Below, in pieces: positions 57,646 through 64,000 of a stretch of 64,000 bases of DNA. The position numbers were made by a program, and so were the translations under genes. How positions within the stretch are numbered: the stretch's first letter is position 1; every line of letters begins with the position of its first letter. Location: the NCBI RefSeq assembly GCF_004010955.1, contig NZ_CP025227.1:2852001-2916000 (forward strand), in the 5' to 3' direction. The stretch comes from Actinomyces wuliandei (GTDB lineage Bacteria > Actinomycetota > Actinomycetes > Actinomycetales > Actinomycetaceae). Under the pieces are notes generated by a model, which saw nothing but the letters and a program-made list of their open reading frames with translations, was not told where the DNA came from and did no database searches.

Positions 57646-58556
57646 TGCCACGCCTGGCCCTCCCGTCGTACCACCGAGTCCTGCCACCCAGAGGGGGATG
57701 CCGTCCCGGTGCCCGGCACGAGCCGTCTCGCCAGGGCAGAGACAGCCCTGCGCATGGCGGAGCGTGAGCGCACCAGGTCCTCACCCCGGGCAGCACGCTG
57801 AAGGACAGCACGGTCCCTCGGCACGGACCCCAGGACACGGCACCCGGTGATGCGCTCAAGATCGGCGCCTGTCACGTCCTCGCCTGAGGCACGCACCACC
57901 AGGCTCACCGGGTCGCTCTCCCCCGCACCCACACAGGCGGTGTCCTGGCAGCCGCTGCTGCGCACCGCTCCCTGCCCCAGGACAGAAGCCCGCAGCCAGG
58001 GAACGAGCACCTCCGCAGCGACCGCCGAGGGCAGGTCGCGCCCGGTGAGAAGCAGGACCTGCGCGGACAGCGGGGCAGGCAGACCTCGTGGCAGGTCCAC
58101 CAGGACCACCTCGTGCTCGCGGGCCACGGCCGTCAGCACGGCGTCCACGCACCCAGGAAGGCGGCCGTCACCCCGCACGAGCGGGCCTCCCCTGGCATCG
58201 CCGGTCAGAACGGACACGGTGTGCCACACCGGTAGCGCCCCGACCAGGCGTGCCGCCCGGAAGGCCGTCTCCTGGGTCGGCAGGTCAGCCCACCGCAGAC
58301 CGGGCAGGACGTCGTCACCCAGGAGCATCCCCAGACCACCTGCCGGGTCCAGGTCGACAACCGCTGTGCGCCAGCCCCCGCGTCCGAGCGCCCAGGCCAG
58401 GTGAAGCAGGAGCGTGCTCGCGCCCAGGCCCCCCCGGGCACCGGTGACCGCGACAAGGCGCGCCCCGGGACCGCCGTCTCCGGCACCGGAGCCGTGGTCC
58501 CGCCGAGCGGGGCCTGGTGAGGGATCTGGGGTCGGCTGGGGTGGTAGGGCAGGCAT
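57642..58556 (-). CDS. tadZ: TadZ/CpaE-like ParA-family ATPase
   Basis: The 304-residue protein has a Gly/Pro-rich N-terminus and then the ParA/MinD-like VTGARGGLGASTLLLHLAWA (Walker A lacking the usual signature Lys in GGLGAS), WRTAVVDLDPAGGLGMLLGD (Walker A') and VVLVDLPRGLPAP (Walker B). TadZ places the pilus machine at the cell pole. In actinobacteria the same protein is often called Ssd, and it precedes tadA as here. The ATG has GAGAGGA upstream. It overlaps tadA by GTGA. Confidence 0.85.
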   Translation of the reverse strand: MPALPPQPTPDPSPGPARRDHGSGAGDGGPGARLVAVTGARGGLGASTLLLHLAWALGRGGWRTAVVDLDPAGGLGMLLGDDVLPGLRWADLPTQETAFRAARLVGALPVWHTVSVLTGDARGGPLVRGDGRLPGCVDAVLTAVAREHEVVLVDLPRGLPAPLSAQVLLLTGRDLPSAVAAEVLVPWLRASVLGQGAVRSSGCQDTACVGAGESDPVSLVVRASGEDVTGADLERITGCRVLGSVPRDRAVLQRAARGEDLVRSRSAMRRAVSALARRLVPGTGTASPSGWQDSVVRREGQAWQ

Positions 58557-58890
58557 TCAGTGTCCTCTCCGGCTCCGGCCACGGCCGGGGCACAAGCTGT
58601 GCATGATTGCGTGGGCGCGGGTATGCGCGGTATTCCTGGGTAGTACCGGGCATTGGTGGTCATTGATGGGTGTTGCCGGGCATCTGGGTTGAGGGCTCCA
58701 GGGTGCGCGTCCCGGCCCCAGCGCGAGACCCCGCCGCCGCATCCTTGTGAAGAGCGGCTGCCTCAGGCACCCTGTGGTGACCGGCCACAGCCACGAAAAA
58801 GGAGTGGAAAGATGAGGAAAGACGTGGAAAAACGCGGAAAAGACCTGGCAACCTGGTGCAACCACGACTGTCCAGTGTGATGATAGGGCC
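58557..58890. other. Divergent region with phased A-tracts
   Basis: 334 bases between tadZ and the HAD gene, without a gene. The right half has five A-tracts with a 10-bp period (separate entry). Confidence 0.6.
58796..58841 (+). promoter_or_regulatory. Helically phased A-tracts, likely curved DNA
   Basis: Runs of 3-5 A at 58796-58800, 58808-58810, 58818-58820, 58828-58832 and 58838-58841 recur once per helical turn. In such GC-rich DNA this is striking and predicts intrinsic curvature about 50 bp upstream of the HAD gene start. Confidence 0.65.
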
Positions 58891-59760
58891 ATGAGCCCCA
58901 CAAGCTCCGCGAGCCCCGACCAGGACACCCGCCGCCCGGCGGCGTACTTCGACCTTGACAAGACCATCCTGGCGACCTCCACGGCCTTTGCCCTGAGCAC
59001 GCCGATGCACCGCTCAGGCCTGCTGTCCACCGTGGCCCTGGCCCGTGGTGTCGTGGCGCAGCTGCCCTACCTGCTGGTGGGGGCTGGCGCCTCTCGCACG
59101 ACCCGCCTGATGGACCGCCTGGCGACCCTGACAGCCGGACTGCCCCGCAGGCGTCTGCAGGAGGTGGTCCAGGGCGCGCTGTCCACCGCTATCGAGCCCG
59201 CCGTCTACGCCGAGGCGCTCGACCTCATTGCCGGGCACCGCCAGGCCGGGCACGACGTCGTCGTGGTCTCCGCCTCCCTGGCCGAGATCGTCGAGCCGGT
59301 CGCCCAGGTGCTCGGAGCCGACCGGGCCGTGGCGACCACCCTGGAGGTGGACGCCAACGGCCGCTTCACCGGACGCATCCGGCGCCGCCTCCTCCACGAG
59401 GAGAAGAGCCGCGCCCTGGCAGAGGACGCCCAGGCCCACGGCGTGGACCTCAGTCGTTCCTGGGCCTACTCGGACTCCTCCTCCGACGAGCCGATGCTGA
59501 CCGCCGTCGGGCACCCCGTCGCCGTCAACCCTGACCGGAGCCTGCGGAGGCTGGCCGAGGCCCGGGGCTGGCCGGTACGGGACTTTGAGCGGCCAGTCAC
59601 GCTGCGTACCACGTGGCAGCCCCGCTGGCCCGCCCTGCCGCGTCCCCGTGGCCCTCTGCCCGGCGCGCTCGCAGGCAGCCTCAGCATCCTGGCCGCCGCT
59701 GGCACCGCAGGCTGGCTGGTGGCCCGTCGTCCAGAACGGGGGCACCTGAGCCGTCCCTGA
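58891..59760 (+). CDS. HAD-IB family phosphatase
   Basis: The 289-residue protein has the HAD motif I AAYFDLDKTILA (nucleophile Asp21, acid/base Asp23), motif II VVVVSASLAEIV, motif III Lys in LLHEEKSRAL and motif IV SDSSSDEPML. It belongs to the IB subfamily (SerB/YfhB-like). A C-terminal membrane segment (ALAGSLSILAAAGTAGWLV) tethers it to the membrane. Actinobacteria often carry such a gene divergent from tadZ, as here. The substrate could be phosphoserine, a lipid phosphate or another phosphomonoester. Confidence 0.87.
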   Translation: MSPTSSASPDQDTRRPAAYFDLDKTILATSTAFALSTPMHRSGLLSTVALARGVVAQLPYLLVGAGASRTTRLMDRLATLTAGLPRRRLQEVVQGALSTAIEPAVYAEALDLIAGHRQAGHDVVVVSASLAEIVEPVAQVLGADRAVATTLEVDANGRFTGRIRRRLLHEEKSRALAEDAQAHGVDLSRSWAYSDSSSDEPMLTAVGHPVAVNPDRSLRRLAEARGWPVRDFERPVTLRTTWQPRWPALPRPRGPLPGALAGSLSILAAAGTAGWLVARRPERGHLSRP

Positions 59761-59788
59761 GCCTGCTGGTCCGCAGGCCGGTGCCCGG

Positions 59789-60799
59789 CTAGCCCGCCCT
59801 CCAGGTCCCGGCCTGCACCGCCCGGCACAGGGACTCCGCCTCCTCCACGCCGAGGAGAAGCGCCTCAGCCTGCCACTGCACCCAGGACACCACCCCGTCC
59901 AGGCTTCCGGAGGCGTAAGCGCCCAGCGCCTCGGCGTAGGACGCCGGGGACCGGGCGGCCCACAGGTCCGTCACCGCCGTCCCTGTGGGCTCCAGGCCGT
60001 CACGGGTGACAAGGTGACGGGCCAGGAGCCTGCCGAGGGCGGCACTGCCCACGGTGAAGGGGCGCACCACCGCCGTCTCCGCGTGGACGACTGCAGCCCG
60101 CACCAGAGCCGGGGCGCCGGGGAGGTCCACCATCTCCAGCAGCGCACCGACCCGGGCGACCAGCTCCTCCCCCTGCGGGGCCTGCACCGGCCCGCCCTCC
60201 CGGGGTGCCGTACCGGGTGCGCGCGGGGCAGCGACCTCCTCCATGGTGATCTGGCCGGAGGCCGCCAGCGGTCCAGCAACGTCACGGTGCAGCGCGGCCA
60301 TCAGCCCCCGCGCCGAGGGCGGGGGCGGGCGCCCGGACCCGACCAGGTCCGGCATCCACCCCACCACTCGGCCTCCTGCGCGCCACAGACCTGCCACCGC
60401 GTCCAGAGCCGGGTCACCGGTGGCCGCGTCCTCCAGGCCTGCCACCACGTGCTCACGCAGCACGCTGGCTGGCAGGACCACGCCGTCCACGCCTCCTGAG
60501 GCGACCGCGCAGCGTACGGACGCCTCAGCCCGCGCCTCGCGCCACCGGCGCCTCAGGGCCTCGTGCCACCTCAGCCTGGCCGAGGCCTCCCGGACAGCCT
60601 CCTCGGCCTGGGCTACCCGCCGGTCACCCGCGATGGCCTCCAGGGCGGCCAGTGCTGCTGAGTCCGCAGCGGCCTCGCCCCTTCTACGGGAGAGCCGCCT
60701 GGCGGGGGCGGACGCCAGTCCCGCGTCCAGCCTGTCGCGCGTGTGCCCGCCACCGGCGGGAGGGCTCGTCGTGCTGTCCACGGCGTCACTGTCGCACAC
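59789..60799 (-). CDS. Degenerate Fic-like protein
   Basis: The 336-residue helical protein has the Fic fold landmarks: a long N-terminal helical part (VREASARLRWHEALRRRWRE), the segment LLEMVDLPGAPALVRAAVVH, AETAVVRPF and GSAALGRLLARHLV. The last two correspond to the Fic motif HPFx(D/E)GNGRxxR, here with HPF changed to RPF (Arg246-Phe248) and GNGR replaced by GSAALGR. The catalytic His and the GNGR loop are therefore lost, so AMP transfer is unlikely. Related proteins are encoded beside HAD and Tad genes in other actinobacteria. The GTG start lacks a clear ribosome site. Confidence 0.7.
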   Translation of the reverse strand: MCDSDAVDSTTSPPAGGGHTRDRLDAGLASAPARRLSRRRGEAAADSAALAALEAIAGDRRVAQAEEAVREASARLRWHEALRRRWREARAEASVRCAVASGGVDGVVLPASVLREHVVAGLEDAATGDPALDAVAGLWRAGGRVVGWMPDLVGSGRPPPPSARGLMAALHRDVAGPLAASGQITMEEVAAPRAPGTAPREGGPVQAPQGEELVARVGALLEMVDLPGAPALVRAAVVHAETAVVRPFTVGSAALGRLLARHLVTRDGLEPTGTAVTDLWAARSPASYAEALGAYASGSLDGVVSWVQWQAEALLLGVEEAESLCRAVQAGTWRAG

Positions 60800-61116
60800 T
60801 GCGGGAGCCGGTACCGCCTGCGTGCACAGACCGCAGGATCCGCCAGGCCCCTAGACAGGGCAGCCAGACAGGACAACAGGCCCGGGACAACCTCCCCCGA
60901 CCGATGAGCACCAGTTTGCACGTTTTCAACTGAACCGATCCCCGAGGGGCTCATCCGGATCCGCGACACCGCGCCACCTGCCCCCGCGACGACAGAGATG
61001 CTCTTGTGACCATCTGCAACAGGAGGCGGGTGCAGGCACCCGTCTCAGGCCTGCGGGAGGCCTCCGACGGGGGCAGCGTGTCCTTGTGCCGTCGGCACCC
61101 CTCTAGACTAGGCTAG
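60800..61116. other. Divergent upstream region, no gene
   Basis: 317 bases between the Fic-like and membrane-protein genes. An AT-richer patch near 60910-60935 may hold a promoter for the minus strand. The right end carries the TAGACT box of the next gene. Confidence 0.5.
61104..61109 (+). promoter_or_regulatory. -10 box, leaderless type, for membrane protein
   Basis: TAGACT, then AGGCTAG (7 nt) and the ATG at 61117. Confidence 0.5.
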
Positions 61117-62073
61117 ATGAGTACCTCCCCCTCCCTTCACCACCCTGCGCAGCCACCGGCGCCGCCCCCTGGTGCCAGTGCGGCCGCCGCTCCGCGGGGA
61201 CGACGCCGCGACCACGTCCTGGCCGCAGGTATCGGTACCGTTGTGGCCCCCGCCTCTCTGACAGTCGTCGGCCTGGCTGCTACCAGGGACGCCGCAGGGG
61301 CGGTCCTGCAGTCCCTTCTCATGCTGGCGGTCTTCGGCGTCCTGTGCACCTCGGCTGCCACCTTCTTCGCGGCCCGCTCCTCAGCCGGGGCCCTGGCCAC
61401 CGGGCTGACAGCCCTCCTGGCCCAGATGGTGATCCTCCTGGCCCCCGGGCACATTGTCACTATCTCCGCGCCCTGGGCCGGCCCCCTGGCCCACACCTGG
61501 ATGGTGCTGGTCATGGCGGGCCTGTGGCTAGGTGGGGCCTGGGGGACACGCCTGGCCCGCCGCGGCGGGCACGTCCAGGGCCGTCTGGCCTTCAGGCTCA
61601 TGCAGTCAGACAAGGAGGTCGGCACGACGCCGACGCCGCCCCCGTCCCGACGACGCGACCACCTTGCCTCACTCCCCTGGGTCCTGGGCAGCCTCGCCCT
61701 GACCGCTGTCATCCTGAACAGGTACTACCGGGTCGCGGTCTCCCCTGATGTGCACCTGAGCCTGGTGACCACCGCCAGCATCCTGGGAGCGCTGGTCCTG
61801 CTGGTTGCCGCCGGGGCGTCCGTCGGCCGCTCGACGCTGGGCGCACGGGTCACCGGGCTGCTCCTGGTCGTCGTCTCGCTGCCGCCTCTGGTCAGCACTA
61901 CCCTTGCCGAGGGATGGTTCCTGTACCACCTGCTGCCGCGCGGTCCCGGTCCCGTCGTCACGGCCGCCATCGGCCTGACCCTCCTGGTCCTGGGGTGGAG
62001 CGGCCACGCTGCGCGCCGCCAGGGGCGCGCAAAGGAGCTCGACACCCTGCGCGCCAGGCGCCGGGACTTCTAG
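61117..62073 (+). CDS. Polytopic membrane protein, unknown function
   Basis: The 318-residue protein has a Pro/Ala-rich start and eight predicted membrane segments (for example VLAAGIGTVVAPASLTVVGL, LLMLAVFGVLCTSAATFFAA, LATGLTALLAQMVILLAPGH, VTAAIGLTLLVLGWSGHA). A cytoplasmic loop of about 45 residues splits it four plus four. The C-terminus is basic (LDTLRARRRDF). I recognise no family. The start rests on the -10 box seven bases upstream. The antitoxin-like gene follows 213 bases downstream. Confidence 0.75.
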   Translation: MSTSPSLHHPAQPPAPPPGASAAAAPRGRRRDHVLAAGIGTVVAPASLTVVGLAATRDAAGAVLQSLLMLAVFGVLCTSAATFFAARSSAGALATGLTALLAQMVILLAPGHIVTISAPWAGPLAHTWMVLVMAGLWLGGAWGTRLARRGGHVQGRLAFRLMQSDKEVGTTPTPPPSRRRDHLASLPWVLGSLALTAVILNRYYRVAVSPDVHLSLVTTASILGALVLLVAAGASVGRSTLGARVTGLLLVVVSLPPLVSTTLAEGWFLYHLLPRGPGPVVTAAIGLTLLVLGWSGHAARRQGRAKELDTLRARRRDF

Positions 62074-62286
62074 GAGCCCTGCCCGCAGGCAGGAACCTCC
62101 TGAGCCTCTGGGGGCCTCCAGACCCTCTCGCACACGCGGGGAGCACCGCCCGCCGTTACCGCGCCGTACCGCCGTCACGGGCGGTCCCGCAGGCTGGTGC
62201 TCGCCTCACGGGCGGAGACCTGGCACTATATGCCACGAGGCCGACGTCAGCCGACGCCGCGCCACCCGACGGAAGGAGGCACCACT

Positions 62287-62469
62287 ATGGGACTTGAGGA
62301 CCTGACGAAGAAGGCCAGCGAGGCTCTGGGCTCCGACAAGGCGGAGGAGATCAGCGACAAGGCGCTCGACACTGCTGCGGGTGTCGCCAAGAAGGTATCC
62401 GGCGGCAAGGCTGACGCCAAGATCGACTCTGTTCGCGACGCTGCCGACAGAAAGATCGGCCGCGACTGA
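62287..62469 (+). CDS. MT0933-like antitoxin family protein
   Basis: The 60-residue protein is almost all Ala, Lys, Asp and Ser: MGLEDLTKKASEALGSDKAE, then DTAAGVAKKVSGGKADAKID and DAADRKIGRD. It matches the MT0933/Rv0909 antitoxin family (small, charged, helical). No toxin gene is adjacent, and the family also includes members of uncertain role. A strong GGAAGGAGG ribosome site precedes the ATG at 62287. A hairpin terminator follows 57 bases downstream. Confidence 0.7.
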   Translation: MGLEDLTKKASEALGSDKAEEISDKALDTAAGVAKKVSGGKADAKIDSVRDAADRKIGRD

Positions 62470-62525
62470 GGTCCTGAAGCCAGCCCTGGCCCTGAGCCAG
62501 GAACCGCAGTCTTCTGATCGCAGGG

Positions 62526-62559
62526 CGAGTGCCCCGCACACTCCGGTGCGGGGCACTCG
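62526..62559 (+). terminator. Terminator after the antitoxin-like gene
   Basis: A perfect 14-bp stem (62526-62539 with 62546-62559) with a 6-base loop lies 57 bases after the stop. No long U-tract follows. Confidence 0.7.
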
Positions 62560-62715
62560 TGCTGTCGCCAAGATCCGTGAAGGCGTCACAAAGTGTAAGA
62601 AACACGCGTGAGAAACACCGAGGACGCCAGAGCGCGAGCACACTGTCCGAGCCCGGCTTCGTCTACCGGCTGCCCCTGGCAGCCTCCTGTGGCGGTCTTT
62701 GCCTACCCTGCTCGC

Positions 62716-63465
62716 TCAGGCCCGCCGACGCGCGCCTCGGGACAGCCCCACGACAGTGACGGCAAGGCCGGTGACACCGCACAGAAGCGCCCCCAGCAGC
62801 ATGGCACCAGCCGTCACAAGACGGTCGGTGCGCAGCGGCGGCCCCACAAGCATCCCCTCGGTGCCGCCCTCACAGCGCACTGTGTAGGTCCCGCTGGCAG
62901 AGGCAGTGAACCTGGCATAGGGGATGCCCTGCTCCGGCACGGCCTTGGGGACCGCAGAGCCGTCAGGGCCGGTGATCGTGCACTCCGTGGTCTGTCCCTG
63001 GGAGCTGGAGTAGACCATGGTCTGGGTGCCCTCCTGAAGGTAGACAGCACCCGACTCCCCCAGGACCGTCGTCTCCGCACCGCTCCAGTCCACGGCCATG
63101 CGGAACGCACCAGCCGCGAGAGCCAGGGGCACGACCAGGACCAGCACCAGCCCGACAGCCACCGTACGCCACCGGCGGCGCCCTGAGGTCCTGCGGACCG
63201 GGCGGGTGCTGCGGCGGTTGCCCGGCTGGCTGGTCCAGCGCTCCAGGCCCACACCACCCGGTGGTGAGACCCACCCCGAGCCTGAGGAGGCCTGGACAGG
63301 CGCCGACAGTGTCTGCGGCACCTGCCGCGCCTGCTCCCCGTCGGCAAGGTCGGGAGCCGACCGGGCAGGCTCGATACCCTGCTCAGCCAGGATCGCCGCC
63401 AGCTCCTCAGGGCTGACGCGCCTGCCGTAGCGGGGCTGGCCATCATCGGTCTCGAAGGAGCTCAC
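62716..63465 (-). CDS. Membrane protein, unknown function
   Basis: The 249-residue protein has a hydrophilic N-terminus of about 95 residues, one segment (TVAVGLVLVLVVPLALAAGA), an extracellular domain of about 100 residues (LGESGAVYLQEGTQTMVYSS, TECTITGPDG, GTYTVRCEGG; a Cys pair that may be disulfide-linked, beta-rich) and a second segment near the C-terminus (AGAMLLGALLCGVTGLAVTV). The GTG start at 63465 has GAGGAG upstream. It lies 56 bases after the DUF4282-like gene on the same strand. No family recognised. Confidence 0.75.
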   Translation of the reverse strand: MSSFETDDGQPRYGRRVSPEELAAILAEQGIEPARSAPDLADGEQARQVPQTLSAPVQASSGSGWVSPPGGVGLERWTSQPGNRRSTRPVRRTSGRRRWRTVAVGLVLVLVVPLALAAGAFRMAVDWSGAETTVLGESGAVYLQEGTQTMVYSSSQGQTTECTITGPDGSAVPKAVPEQGIPYARFTASASGTYTVRCEGGTEGMLVGPPLRTDRLVTAGAMLLGALLCGVTGLAVTVVGLSRGARRRA

Positions 63466-63521
63466 AGCCTGCTCCTCATGTGCTTGTGCCTGTCATGGAC
63501 TCATTGGTGCAGCAGGCTGCC

Positions 63522-64000
63522 TCAGGGGCGCCCCCCGCCCCTGACCGAGCTGCGCACGAGCTCGACAAAGAGACGGATGAGCAGGATCAGGGTCATGTTC
63601 CACGGGGCGTGGAAGAGCAGGTCAACGACAAACTCGCCGAAGCTGAACCCGCTCTCAAAGGTGTCGCGGTTGAAGTAGCTGGCTCCAGTGTTGTAGGCAG
63701 AGTAGAGCCAGTTCACGACGACGGCGACGACAGCCACGACAAAGACGACCCTCCCGTACCGCTCCACGTAGCCCCTGGAGGTGTCGAAGAGGTTGCCAAA
63801 CAAGGAGTCGGGGGCCTGGGGCGGGTAGGGCTGCACCGGTGCCCCGGCTCCTGGTGCTGCAGGGGCGCTGGCGGCAGGCGCCGCCTGGAACTGCTGGGGC
63901 GGGTAGGGCTGACCCGGGGCAGGGGCCACAGGAGCGGGGGCGGAGGGTGCCGAGGGCTGCTGAGGGTAGTAGGGCTGGCCAGGGGCGGGGGGCTGGGTCA
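63522..64000 (-). CDS. DUF4282-like membrane protein (5' end outside window)
   Basis: The minus-strand frame stays open to the window edge, so the start is not seen. The visible part is a long Pro/Gln/Ala-rich segment with PGQPYPPQ-type repeats, then a compact domain with two membrane segments (VVFVVAVVAVVVNWLYSAYN and PWNMTLILLIRLFVELV) and the linker FSFGEFVVDLLFHA. This fits DUF4282, whose members have the same layout; the match is by pattern, not by firm motif. The repeats resemble those of other actinobacterial Pro-rich membrane proteins. Confidence 0.65.
   Translation of the reverse strand, partial: TQPPAPGQPYYPQQPSAPSAPAPVAPAPGQPYPPQQFQAAPAASAPAAPGAGAPVQPYPPQAPDSLFGNLFDTSRGYVERYGRVVFVVAVVAVVVNWLYSAYNTGASYFNRDTFESGFSFGEFVVDLLFHAPWNMTLILLIRLFVELVRSSVRGGGRP

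Noticed and set aside
58891..59760. HAD gene counted among leaderless genes (GATGAT box 6 nt before ATG)
   Set aside because: The box does not fit TANNNT, so the case was left out of the leaderless set.

Overview
The window is about 64 kb of very GC-rich DNA from a Gram-positive actinobacterium. Lsr2, a CarD-IspD pair, SenX3-RegX3 beside PhoU, an MT0933-type antitoxin, a Tad locus and a holB-tmk pair, together with the lack of mycolate genes, fit the Actinomycetaceae (an Actinomyces-like organism) best. That placement is inferred from gene content, not from a marker-gene tree. Most of the window is ordinary chromosome; accessory or decaying DNA lies at about 3.6-8 kb and 48-51 kb.

Left to right. 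1-10.4 kb: the end of a GH78 rhamnosidase, a lipoprotein, an RloA/RloB-like (AbiL-type) pair likely to act in phage defence, a graveyard of broken sugar-utilisation genes (GPH symporter, GH3 beta-glucosidase and another glycosidase), a Gfo/Idh/MocA oxidoreductase, a small monooxygenase and a DUF2218 gene under an apparent IdeR iron box. 10.5-18.3 kb: an UMF1-type transporter, ispD, carD, regX3-senX3 divergent from phoU, gpmA, lsr2 and tRNA-Thr(CGT). 18.6-27.3 kb: an asparagine permease/asparaginase operon, a TAP-like peptidase lipoprotein divergent from an XRE/MmyB regulator, a frameshifted membrane-protein gene, and the coupled tmk-holB pair.

27.4-37.7 kb: a secreted Ig-like protein; a GntR/ABC/two-permease operon of YtrA type; then a surface-sensing block of two DUF3060 lipoproteins, an OmpA-domain lipoprotein with 17-residue tandem repeats and a two-component system; then about 1 kb of repeat-bearing noncoding DNA. 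37.7-47 kb: topA, two paralogous Aer-type PAS proteins without a chemoreceptor tip, and an OmpR-type regulator/kinase pair. 47-51.2 kb: a PAP2 phosphatase, an orphan C-terminal third of valyl-tRNA synthetase, and a polymorphic-toxin module with an Ntox15 (HxxD nuclease-type) domain, bracketed by two copies of a 61-bp inverted-repeat element. 51.3-64 kb: a methyltransferase, an LLM flavin oxidoreductase, a PH-domain protein, a compact tad locus (tadZ-tadA-tadBC fusion), a HAD-IB phosphatase, a degenerate Fic protein, membrane proteins and a small antitoxin-like protein.

Two features recur. Neighbouring genes are often coupled by 4-nt ATGA or GTGA overlaps (tmk/holB, the GntR/ABC pair, the lipoprotein-block kinase, tadZ/A/B, the toxin pair). 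At least twelve genes have a TANNNT -10 box placed 6-7 nt before the start codon, which predicts leaderless mRNAs. These boxes helped choose several start codons.
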